From positions 1-64,000 of the forward strand of contig NZ_NOXW01000019.1 in the NCBI RefSeq assembly GCF_002251855.1: a stretch of DNA of 64,000 bases. Direction: 5' to 3'. Shown here one piece after another: positions 28,695 through 37,639 of the stretch (its first letter is position 1; the number at the start of each line of letters is the position of its first letter). The notes beneath the pieces were generated by a model. The model ran no database searches. It saw only the letters and a list, made by a program, of their open reading frames with translations, and was not told where the DNA came from. The position numbers were made by a program, and so were the translations under genes. Origin of the DNA: Rhodoferax sp. TH121. Its GTDB lineage: Bacteria; Pseudomonadota; Gammaproteobacteria; Burkholderiales; Burkholderiaceae_C.

Positions 28695-29822
28695 ATGCTG
28701 CTGACCCAAGACCAGGAAATGGTGCGCGACGCCGTGCGCGCATTTGCGCAGGCCGAGTTGTGGCCCAACGCCGCCCAGTGGGACAAGGACCATACCTTTC
28801 CCAAGGCGGCGCACCAGGGCCTGGCTGCGCTGGGCGCATACGGTATCTGCGTGCCGGAGGAGTTAGGCGGTGCGGGGCTGGACTATGTGACGCTGGCGCT
28901 GGTGCTGGAAGAAATTGCGGCCGGCGACGGCGGCACCAGCACGGTGATCAGCGTGACCAACTGTCCGGTCAATGCCATTCTCATGAAGTACGGCAATGCG
29001 CAGCAAAAGAAGCAGTGGCTGGAGCCCCTGGCCCAGGGGCAGATGCTGGGCGCCTTTTGCCTGACCGAGCCGCATGTGGGCAGCGATGCCTCCAGCTTGC
29101 GCACCACGGCGGTGAAGGAGGGCGACAGTTACGTCATCAACGGCGTCAAACAGTTCATCACCAGCGGCAAGAACGGCGATCTGGCCATCGTCATCGCGGT
29201 GACGGACAAGGCGGCCGGCAAAAAGGGTATGAGCGCCTTCCTGGTGCCTACCACTGCGCCGGGCTATGTGGTCGCGCGGCTGGAGGACAAGCTCGGCCAA
29301 CACAGCAGCGACACCGCGCAGATCAACTTTGACAACTGCCGCATTCCGGCCGAGAACCTGATTGGCAAAGAGGGCGAGGGCTATGGCATCGCGCTTGGCG
29401 GACTGGAAGGCGGGCGCATCGGCATCGCCGCGCAAAGCGTGGGTATGGCCCGCAGCGCACTAGATGTGGCGATTGCCTACGCCAAAGACCGCCAGAGCTT
29501 TGGCCAGTCCATCTTCAACCACCAGGCCGTGGGCTTTCGCCTGGCCGAGTGCGCCACCCAGATTGAAGCGGCGCGCCAGCTCATCTGGCACGCCGCCGCG
29601 CTGCGCGACGCTGGCCGCCCCTGCCTGAAAGAAGCCGCCATGGCCAAGCTGTTTGCCAGCGAGATTGCTGAGAAGGTGTGCAGCGCTGCCATCCAGACGC
29701 TGGGCGGCTACGGCTATGTGAGCGACTTCCCGGTCGAGCGCATTTACCGCGATGTACGCGTGTGCCAGATCTACGAAGGCACGAGTGATGTGCAGAAGAT
29801 CATCATCCAGCGCGGGCTGTAA
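28695..29822 (+). CDS. Acyl-CoA dehydrogenase
   Basis: This 375-residue flavoenzyme belongs to the short/branched-chain acyl-CoA dehydrogenases. Signatures are LGAFCLTEPHVGSDASSLRT and IQTLGGYGYVSDFPVERIYR. The ATG at 28695 follows the SDR gene after 37 bases and its stop overlaps the next ATG (TAATG). Specificity may be for a branched-chain substrate such as isobutyryl- or 2-methylbutyryl-CoA, judged only from regulon context. Confidence 0.9.
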   Translation: MLLTQDQEMVRDAVRAFAQAELWPNAAQWDKDHTFPKAAHQGLAALGAYGICVPEELGGAGLDYVTLALVLEEIAAGDGGTSTVISVTNCPVNAILMKYGNAQQKKQWLEPLAQGQMLGAFCLTEPHVGSDASSLRTTAVKEGDSYVINGVKQFITSGKNGDLAIVIAVTDKAAGKKGMSAFLVPTTAPGYVVARLEDKLGQHSSDTAQINFDNCRIPAENLIGKEGEGYGIALGGLEGGRIGIAAQSVGMARSALDVAIAYAKDRQSFGQSIFNHQAVGFRLAECATQIEAARQLIWHAAALRDAGRPCLKEAAMAKLFASEIAEKVCSAAIQTLGGYGYVSDFPVERIYRDVRVCQIYEGTSDVQKIIIQRGL

Positions 29823-30745
29823 TGACCACGCCTTCACTGCCTGCTGGCGTCAGTGTTTTTGAACGTGGTTGGCTGTCCAGCAACAACATCCTCATCCAGG
29901 GTGCGCAGGGCACCGCACTCATCGATAGCGGCTACTACACCCACGCGGACCAAACGCTGGCACTGGTGGACTCCGCCTTGCAGGGCCGCCCGCTGGACTT
30001 GTTGCTCAACACCCACCTGCACAGCGACCACTGCGGTGGCAATGCCGCGCTGCAGGTTCGTTACCCCGCGCTGCAAACCCACATCCCGCCCGGCCACGCC
30101 GAATATGTGCGTGTGTGGGATGCCCATGCCCTGAGCTACACGCCCACCGGCCAGCAGTGTCCGCGCTTTCACCTGGACTCCACGCTACAACCGGAAACCG
30201 AGATGCGGCTAGGTGAATTGTTATGGCAGGTGCACGCGGCGCCGGGGCATGACCCGCATTCGGTCATCCTCTTCGAGCCGAACAGCCGTACGCTGGTGTC
30301 AGCCGATGCGCTGTGGGAAAAGGGCTTTGGCGTGGTCTTCCCCGAGCTGGACGGCGACGATGCGTTTGATGAAGTGGCCGCCACGCTGGACCTGATTGAG
30401 CGCCTGAACCCCGCCACCGTGATCCCCGGCCATGGCGCGCCGTTTTCTGATGCCCCAGCGGCCCTGGCCTATGCACGCCAGCGCCTGCACGGTTTTGTCC
30501 AAAACCCCGCCAAGCACCTGCAGTACGCCGCCAAGGTGCTGCTCAAGTTCAAGTTGCTGGAGGCGCGTCACTTGCCACTGCCGGCCCTGATCGCGTGGGC
30601 ACGCAATACCACTTACTTCAGCCAAACCTTCCAGCAGCATTTTGCAGGCGCAACCTTCGAAGAGGCCACGCAGCATTTGGTGCACGACCTGGTGCGCTCC
30701 GGCGCTGCGCGCTTGCACGATGACGTGGTGTACAACATTGGCTGA
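29822..30745 (+). CDS. MBL-fold metallo-hydrolase
   Basis: This 307-residue metallo-beta-lactamase-fold enzyme shows NTHLHSDHCGGNAAL (HxHxDH), the distal His in AAPGHDPHSVIL, and VIPGHGAPFSDAP. It has no signal peptide. It overlaps the acyl-CoA dehydrogenase stop by one base. Together with the metallo-hydrolase beside liuR this makes two MBL proteins in the putative LiuR regulon. The reaction is unknown. Confidence 0.83.
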   Translation: MTTPSLPAGVSVFERGWLSSNNILIQGAQGTALIDSGYYTHADQTLALVDSALQGRPLDLLLNTHLHSDHCGGNAALQVRYPALQTHIPPGHAEYVRVWDAHALSYTPTGQQCPRFHLDSTLQPETEMRLGELLWQVHAAPGHDPHSVILFEPNSRTLVSADALWEKGFGVVFPELDGDDAFDEVAATLDLIERLNPATVIPGHGAPFSDAPAALAYARQRLHGFVQNPAKHLQYAAKVLLKFKLLEARHLPLPALIAWARNTTYFSQTFQQHFAGATFEEATQHLVHDLVRSGAARLHDDVVYNIG

Positions 30746-30775
30746 AGCAACGCAGCGCAGATGGAGGGACCTGTG

Positions 30776-31819
30776 ATGAAACCACTTGCAATGGGCTTGG
30801 CCATAGCGTGCAGTGTCTGGAGTGCAGCCGCCACGGCGCAACCTCTGGAGTGGGTAGACACCCATTTCCACTGGACCATGGACGATGTGGGTAGCACCGA
30901 AGAGATGGCGCAAAAGTCACTCGCCATCATGCAAGCGGAAAACATCCGGACCCTGATCCTCTCATCCCAGCCGCGGCCGGGGCAGGCGGGCGCCAACTTT
31001 GTGGAGCTGCAGAAGTTGCTGGCAGCGCACGGCAAGCGCTTTGCGGTGCTGGGGGGCGGAAACTCTCTCAATCCACTCATGCACCAGATTTACGAAGGCA
31101 AGGTCCCGCCAGAGACCGTGGAGCGCTTTCAAGCTTTGGCCGAACGAACGGCGGCCAGCGGTGTGCGGGGCTTTGGAGAGATTGCACTGCACCACATATC
31201 TCTCAATGACCAGCACGCTTACGAAGTGATCCCTGCGGATGACACCTTGGTCAAGATTTTGTTGGATACCGTGGCCCGGCATGACGCCGTGATTGACATT
31301 CACTTCGACGCCGTGCTGGCCAAAATGGCTCGGCCCGAGCGGCTGAACTCCCCCAACAATCCGGCCGAATTCGAACCCAATTTCGAAGCGTTTGAACGGA
31401 TGTTGGCCTACAACCGCAATGCGAAGGTGGTGTGGGCGCATGCGGGTGGAGTGGATATGCTGGGCAACTTCACGCCGCAGCTAGCATCACGCATGCTGGA
31501 GAAGCATCCCAATCTTTACATGAGCTTGCGACCGTTTGGTCGCGGACCCGGGGTCATGCTGCAGGTGCGCCCCAAAGGCCCCAAGCAGCTGAACCCGGAG
31601 TGGGTGGCTGTTGTCGAAAAGTACGCGGACCGCTTTGTCATGGGCAGCGACAGCTTTCTGGTCGCAGACAACGCCCAGCGTGCAGGTGCGGCCAAAATCT
31701 TCAGCGAGAACTCGTTCAACCTGCGCCAGGCCATCCGTGACGTCTTGGCGGCACTGAAGCCGGATGTCGCGCGCAAGGTCGCCTACGAAAACGCTGAGCG
31801 CCTCTACAAACTGCAATAG
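30776..31819 (+). CDS. Secreted amidohydrolase-2-family protein
   Basis: This 347-residue TIM-barrel metal-dependent hydrolase has a signal peptide (cleavage near SAAATAQP). The metal-site strand VDTHFHW opens the domain, with later blocks FGEIALHH, VVWAHAGGVDML and VMGSDSFLVAD. The ATG at 30776 follows GGAGGG at suitable distance; a frame start at 30761 is less likely. Export makes it odd among CoA-pathway genes. Substrate unknown. Confidence 0.78.
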   Translation: MKPLAMGLAIACSVWSAAATAQPLEWVDTHFHWTMDDVGSTEEMAQKSLAIMQAENIRTLILSSQPRPGQAGANFVELQKLLAAHGKRFAVLGGGNSLNPLMHQIYEGKVPPETVERFQALAERTAASGVRGFGEIALHHISLNDQHAYEVIPADDTLVKILLDTVARHDAVIDIHFDAVLAKMARPERLNSPNNPAEFEPNFEAFERMLAYNRNAKVVWAHAGGVDMLGNFTPQLASRMLEKHPNLYMSLRPFGRGPGVMLQVRPKGPKQLNPEWVAVVEKYADRFVMGSDSFLVADNAQRAGAAKIFSENSFNLRQAIRDVLAALKPDVARKVAYENAERLYKLQ

Positions 31820-31828
31820 GTAGAACAT

Positions 31829-32251
31829 ATGCCGATAACCAAAGGATTCCGTGCCTTGGTGGACGAAGCCACGGCCCAAATCACCACTTACAGTGTGGCC
31901 GAGGTGCGAGTCCGTCTGCAGGACCCGTCTGTGCAGATTGTGGATATCCGTGACATCCGCGAGCTGAACGATGGAACTGTGCGTGGCGCCTTCCATGCGC
32001 CGCGCGGCATGCTGGAGTTCTGGGTGGACCCAGAGTCGCCTTACCACAAGCCCCTGTTTGCCGACGCATCCAAAGAGTTCATCCTGTTTTGCGGTGCCGG
32101 TTGGCGCAGCGCGCTGGCGGCCAAGACCTTGCAGGACATGGGCATGCGTAATGTGGCGCATATGGATGGAGGCTGGGGCGCATGGCGCGAGGCCGGTGCG
32201 CCAGTCGAAACGTTGGAAGAGCAGAAAGCCCGCCGCGCCGCCAAGGCATGA
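31829..32251 (+). CDS. Rhodanese-domain sulfurtransferase
   Basis: This single rhodanese domain of 140 residues has the active-site Cys in LFCGAGWRSALAA and the domain start VQIVDIRDIRELNDGTV. It likely moves sulfane sulfur in the cytosol. It sits nine bases after the amidohydrolase gene and its stop overlaps the next start (ATGA). Confidence 0.88.
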   Translation: MPITKGFRALVDEATAQITTYSVAEVRVRLQDPSVQIVDIRDIRELNDGTVRGAFHAPRGMLEFWVDPESPYHKPLFADASKEFILFCGAGWRSALAAKTLQDMGMRNVAHMDGGWGAWREAGAPVETLEEQKARRAAKA

Positions 32252-32667
32252 TGGAGGGCATGAAGCCCTTTGAGATGACCGATATCTGCCCTTGCGGCAG
32301 GCTGCACCAGAAGAAACCCGTTGCCTATGGCGCCTGCTGCGGCCGCTGGCTGGAAACCGATAGCCCCGCGCCAGACGCCGAGAGCCTGATGCGCAGCCGC
32401 TACTGCGCGTTTGTGCTGGAGCGCGAAGACTACCTGCTGAAAAGCTGGCACCTAAATCATCGCCCCACAAGTATCGAATTTGATCCCGGCGTCAAATGGC
32501 TGGGGTTGGAGGTGCGCAGCCACACCGTGCAAGACGCCACCCATGCGCAGGTGGAGTTTGTGGCGCGCCAGAAGCCCGCGGCAGGCGCCGCGGTGCGCCT
32601 GCACGAGCGCAGCCGCTTCGTCCTCGACAATGGCGCCTGGTTGTATGTGGATGGAGATGCCCTGTGA
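32248..32667 (+). CDS. YchJ-like protein (UPF0225, SEC-C motif)
   Basis: This 139-residue protein starts with a zinc-binding SEC-C-type cluster (CPCGR, then ACCGRW) and continues with the NTF2-like YchJ domain (ESLMRSRYCAFVLEREDYL). The function is unknown. Alternative ATGs at 32251 and 32260 exist. The stop overlaps the HAD gene start (GTGA). Confidence 0.85.
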   Translation: MMEGMKPFEMTDICPCGRLHQKKPVAYGACCGRWLETDSPAPDAESLMRSRYCAFVLEREDYLLKSWHLNHRPTSIEFDPGVKWLGLEVRSHTVQDATHAQVEFVARQKPAAGAAVRLHERSRFVLDNGAWLYVDGDAL

Positions 32668-33332
32668 AGTTTGATGCCGTGTTGTTTGACTGCGATGGAG
32701 TGCTGGTGGACAGCGAACCCATTACCAACGGCGTATTGCGCGACATGCTGGCCGAGCAGGGCTGGCGCTTGAGTGTGGCCGAGTGCATGGACATTTTTGT
32801 GGGTAAAGCCGTGGTCGATGAACGCGCCCGCATCGAGGCGGAGACCGGCAAGCCGCTCACGCCCGATTGGATGGCCGAATTCCGTGCCCGGCGCAATGCG
32901 GCGCTGGATGCCCAGGTCCTCGCCATTGCCGGTGCGGTGCCCGCGGTGGCGGCGGTGCATGCCAGTGTGCAGGGGCGCATCGCCTGTGCCTCGGGCGCGG
33001 ACCGTATCAAGGTGGAGATGCAGTTGCAGAAGGTGGGCCTGTGGCCTTACTTTGACGGACGCGTTTTCAGTGGCCATGAGATGCCGCGCTCCAAGCCTGC
33101 CCCTGATGTGTACCTGGCCGCTGCGGCCGCCTTGGGTGCCAAGCCGGCGCGCTGCGCCGTAGTGGAAGACACCGTGACCGGCGTGACGGCGGGTGTGGCT
33201 GCGGGGGCGACCGTGTTTGCCTATGCGCCAGCGGGGCAGGGCCACGCGCTGCGCCAGGCGGGCGCGCACCATGTGTTTACGCACATGGACGCGCTCCACG
33301 CCAGCCTGCTGGGCGCAGACCCGCCCGCATAA
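32664..33332 (+). CDS. HAD-superfamily sugar-phosphatase/mutase-like hydrolase
   Basis: This 222-residue HAD hydrolase of subfamily IA has the nucleophile motif LFDCDGVLVDSE and motif III/IV in SKPAPDVYLAAAAALG and CAVVEDTVTGVTAG. It resembles phosphoglycolate phosphatase or beta-phosphoglucomutase-like enzymes. The GTG start overlaps the preceding stop; the upstream extension of the frame is rejected because it runs through the YchJ gene. Confidence 0.86.
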   Translation: MKFDAVLFDCDGVLVDSEPITNGVLRDMLAEQGWRLSVAECMDIFVGKAVVDERARIEAETGKPLTPDWMAEFRARRNAALDAQVLAIAGAVPAVAAVHASVQGRIACASGADRIKVEMQLQKVGLWPYFDGRVFSGHEMPRSKPAPDVYLAAAAALGAKPARCAVVEDTVTGVTAGVAAGATVFAYAPAGQGHALRQAGAHHVFTHMDALHASLLGADPPA

Positions 33333-33333
33333 C

Positions 33334-34002
33334 TCAAGGGCGAATGTCGGGCGAGGGTGTGGTCGGCACACCCTGGTCCAGCGCGGCCTGGTGCTGCACT
33401 TGCAGCGCGCGCTGGTAGGCCGGCCGGGCCTGCAGGCGCTGCCAGTAGGCGGTGACTGCGGGCGGGAACTGGGCCGATAGCCCCAGGTGCTGCGCCAGCA
33501 GCAGCGCGTAGCCCACCGCGACATCGGCCCCGGTAAAGCGGCCAGCACACAAGTATTCCGCGTTCTGCAGCGCCGCGTCTACCGCGCGCAGGCGCGCCAG
33601 AAACCAGCGCGCATAGTCGGCGGCCACCTGCGGCTGCAGGCGTTCGGGTGGCTCGAAATGGGTGTAGCGCAGCACCAGCGTTTGCGGGAAGGTGAGCGTG
33701 GCATCGCTCATGTGCAGCCAGTTCAGGTAGGCGCCATAGGCCACGTCGTCCCATGGCACATCGAACGCGCCAGCGCCATGGCGCGCGGCCAGGTACTGGC
33801 AGATAGCGGCAGATTCGGTCATGCGCGTGGCTCCATCCACCAGCAGGGGCACGGTGCCCAGCGGGTTTTCTTCCAGGTAGTGGCGGGCCAGCGCACGCGG
33901 CGGAAAGGGCAACATGCGCAGTCCGCAAGGCAAGCCCAGTTCTTCCAGCATCCACAGGGGGCGAAAGGATCTTGCGCTGACGCAGTGGTAGAGAACCATC
34001 AT
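33334..34002 (-). CDS. Glutathione S-transferase-like protein
   Basis: This 222-residue protein has a thioredoxin-like N-terminal domain (VLYHCVSARSFRPLWMLEEL, with the SxR/S active-site region) and a helical C-terminal domain ending in FPPAVTAYWQRLQARPAYQR. The start is one of two adjacent ATGs at 34002 and 33999. It is convergent with the HAD gene, its stop lying two bases away. The substrate is unknown. Confidence 0.85.
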   Translation of the reverse strand: MMVLYHCVSARSFRPLWMLEELGLPCGLRMLPFPPRALARHYLEENPLGTVPLLVDGATRMTESAAICQYLAARHGAGAFDVPWDDVAYGAYLNWLHMSDATLTFPQTLVLRYTHFEPPERLQPQVAADYARWFLARLRAVDAALQNAEYLCAGRFTGADVAVGYALLLAQHLGLSAQFPPAVTAYWQRLQARPAYQRALQVQHQAALDQGVPTTPSPDIRP

Positions 34003-34070
34003 GCAGACCAGTGTAGGTCGCGTCGGGTTACGGCGTGTGCCACGGCAGGGCACAAATCACGCCAACTGCG

Positions 34071-35102
34071 TCAGTCCTGGGGCGTGGCCTGGCGCCGAAA
34101 TTCGGCCGGGGACTGGCCAGTCCAGCCCTTGAAGGCGCGCATAAAACTCTTCTCGTTTTGAAAGCCTGCCGCCTCGGCCACCTGCTTGATGGGGCGGCGC
34201 GTGCGCAGTAGCAGCTCGGTGGCGCGGCTTTGGCGCACTTCATCCTTCAGCGCCTGCAGCGTGGCGCCTTCGTCTTTCAGCTGGCGGTGCAGGGTGCGGG
34301 GGGACAGGTGCAGCAGCGCGGCCAGTGCCTCGGCCCCATGCGTGTCTTGCGGCTGGGTGGCCAGCAGTTGGCGCACGCGCTGCACCAGCAGGCGGTCGCG
34401 CCGATACTGCAGCACGGTCAGCGGCAGGGCGTGCTGCAGCATCTGCTGCAGCGCTTTTTCGTCACGCCGCAACGGCAATTGCAGGTACTGCGCATCAAAA
34501 CTGATAGCAGCTTGCGCTTGATTGAAGCGGGTCGGGCCCGAAAACAGCACTTGATAAGCCTCCGCGTGCGGCGGCGGGGCAAATGGAAACTGCGCTTGCA
34601 AGAGCGGAATGCGCGAGTCCACCAGCCAGCAGGCCAGGCCCAGGATGTTGCGCAGCACCGAGACTAAGCAGAACTCGCGCAGCGCCCCCCCCTCGCCTAA
34701 TTCGCGGTTCTCGGCGATGGTGATGCTGGCGGTGCTGCCGCTGGCCTGCAGGGTGAGGGTGATGTCGTCGGCGATCAGACCGTGGTGGCGGCACCAGCGC
34801 TGCACCGCCAGCGCCAGTGTGGGGGCGCTGATCGAGGCACGCGCCAGCATGCCGTAGCTGCCCCAGGGCAGGCGGCGCTGGAACCAGCCCAGGGCCTCGT
34901 CGTCCAGCTCACGCATGGCAGCTTCGGAGATACGTTCCATCTGCCAAGCGGTAATGCGGGCGCTGCTGTTCTGCAACTGCACTGGCGCAATCTGTGCCAG
35001 GGCCAATGCCTGTGACGGGTCCTGCCCGTAGCGCGCATAGGCCGACACAATGGCTTGGACAAAGGCCATGGGCGTGGCGGCAACGGGGGCGTGGGCGGGC
35101 AT
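34071..35102 (-). CDS. AraC-family regulator, divergent from the mcc operon
   Basis: This 343-residue protein has an N-terminal Arabinose_bd-type sensing domain (AFVQAIVSAYARYGQDPSQA) and a C-terminal AraC HTH pair (LHLSPRTLHRQLKDEGATLQ and IKQVAEAAGFQNEKSFMRAF). It resembles OruR-type regulators. I choose the ATG at 35102 since it gives the family N-terminus. It faces the carboxylase operon across 122 bases, so it is the likely local regulator there. A dispersed-repeat copy lies within the sensing domain. Confidence 0.87.
   Translation of the reverse strand: MPAHAPVAATPMAFVQAIVSAYARYGQDPSQALALAQIAPVQLQNSSARITAWQMERISEAAMRELDDEALGWFQRRLPWGSYGMLARASISAPTLALAVQRWCRHHGLIADDITLTLQASGSTASITIAENRELGEGGALREFCLVSVLRNILGLACWLVDSRIPLLQAQFPFAPPPHAEAYQVLFSGPTRFNQAQAAISFDAQYLQLPLRRDEKALQQMLQHALPLTVLQYRRDRLLVQRVRQLLATQPQDTHGAEALAALLHLSPRTLHRQLKDEGATLQALKDEVRQSRATELLLRTRRPIKQVAEAAGFQNEKSFMRAFKGWTGQSPAEFRRQATPQD
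34495..34541 (+). repeat. Dispersed ~60-bp repeat, copy 7 (inside araC-type gene)
   Basis: AAAACTGATAGCAGCTTGCG followed by TTGATTGAAGCGGGTCGGGC matches the centre and part of the right side of the family. In the regulator it reads as Gln-Ala-Gln-Ala-Ala-Ile-Ser-Phe. Confidence 0.6.
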
Positions 35103-35224
35103 GGCTGCAGTGTGCCAAAAAATGCGGCCTGTGTGGCAGGATTTGCAACCTCGGCAGCGCTGATGTACGCGCACTGCAGGCGGACAATGCCGCTTGACTG
35201 TCCAACCCCTGACCGGATGCGCCC

Positions 35225-36832
<1,608 letters not shown>

Positions 36833-36842
36833 GGGGCTGGCC

Positions 36843-37622
36843 ATGACTGCATTGACCCTGACCCACACCGGCGCGCTGCTCACCATCACGCTGAGTCGCC
36901 CCGAGGTGCGCAACGCCTTCAACGACGAGGTCATCGCCGAACTGACCCAGGCCTTCCAGACCGCCGCCGCTAGCGCCGAGGTGCGCGCGGTGGTGCTCGC
37001 TGCGGAGGGCCCTGCCTTCTGCGCGGGTGCCGACCTGAACTGGATGCGCCGCATGGCCGACTACACCCGTGCCGAGAACCTGGCCGACGCGGCCAAGCTC
37101 GCCGAGATGCTGCGCGTGATCTACGCCTGCCCCAAGCCCACCATCGCCCGCATCCAGGGCGATGTGGTGGCCGGTGGCATGGGCTTGGTGGCCGCCTGTG
37201 ACATGGCAGTGACGGTGGATACGGCGGGCTTTTGCCTGAGCGAAGTGAAGCTGGGCCTGATCCCCGCCACCATCAGCCCCTACGTGATCCGCGCCATGGG
37301 CGCGCGTGCCGCCCACCGCTACTTTTTGACGGCTGAGCGCTTCAGCGCGCAGGAGGCGCACCGCATCGGCTTTGTGCACGAGGTGGTGCCCGCTGAGCAG
37401 CTGGACGCCAAGGTGGCCGAGCTGGTGAAGGCGCTGGTGAGTGCCAGCCCGAATGCTGTGCGCAGTTGCAAAGAATTGGTGCAGACCGTGGCCGAGCGCG
37501 AGATCGACGGCGCCCTGATCGCTCAGACGGTGGAAGGCATTGCCGATATCCGCAGCAGTACCGAAGGCAAAGAGGGCGTGCAGTCCTTCCTGCAAAAACG
37601 AAAACCGAATTGGCTGGTCTGA
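36843..37622 (+). CDS. liuC: Enoyl-CoA hydratase, methylglutaconyl-CoA hydratase type
   Basis: This crotonase-fold enzyme of 259 residues hydrates 3-methylglutaconyl-CoA to HMG-CoA. Oxyanion-hole and substrate segments are AEGPAFCAGADLNWMRRMAD and IQGDVVAGGMGLVAACDMAV; SEVKLGLIPATISPYVIRAM follows. Position between liuB and liuD supports the assignment. It lies ten bases after the liuB stop. Confidence 0.92.
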   Translation: MTALTLTHTGALLTITLSRPEVRNAFNDEVIAELTQAFQTAAASAEVRAVVLAAEGPAFCAGADLNWMRRMADYTRAENLADAAKLAEMLRVIYACPKPTIARIQGDVVAGGMGLVAACDMAVTVDTAGFCLSEVKLGLIPATISPYVIRAMGARAAHRYFLTAERFSAQEAHRIGFVHEVVPAEQLDAKVAELVKALVSASPNAVRSCKELVQTVAEREIDGALIAQTVEGIADIRSSTEGKEGVQSFLQKRKPNWLV

Positions 37623-37639
37623 GCCCCGAGGAGACACAC

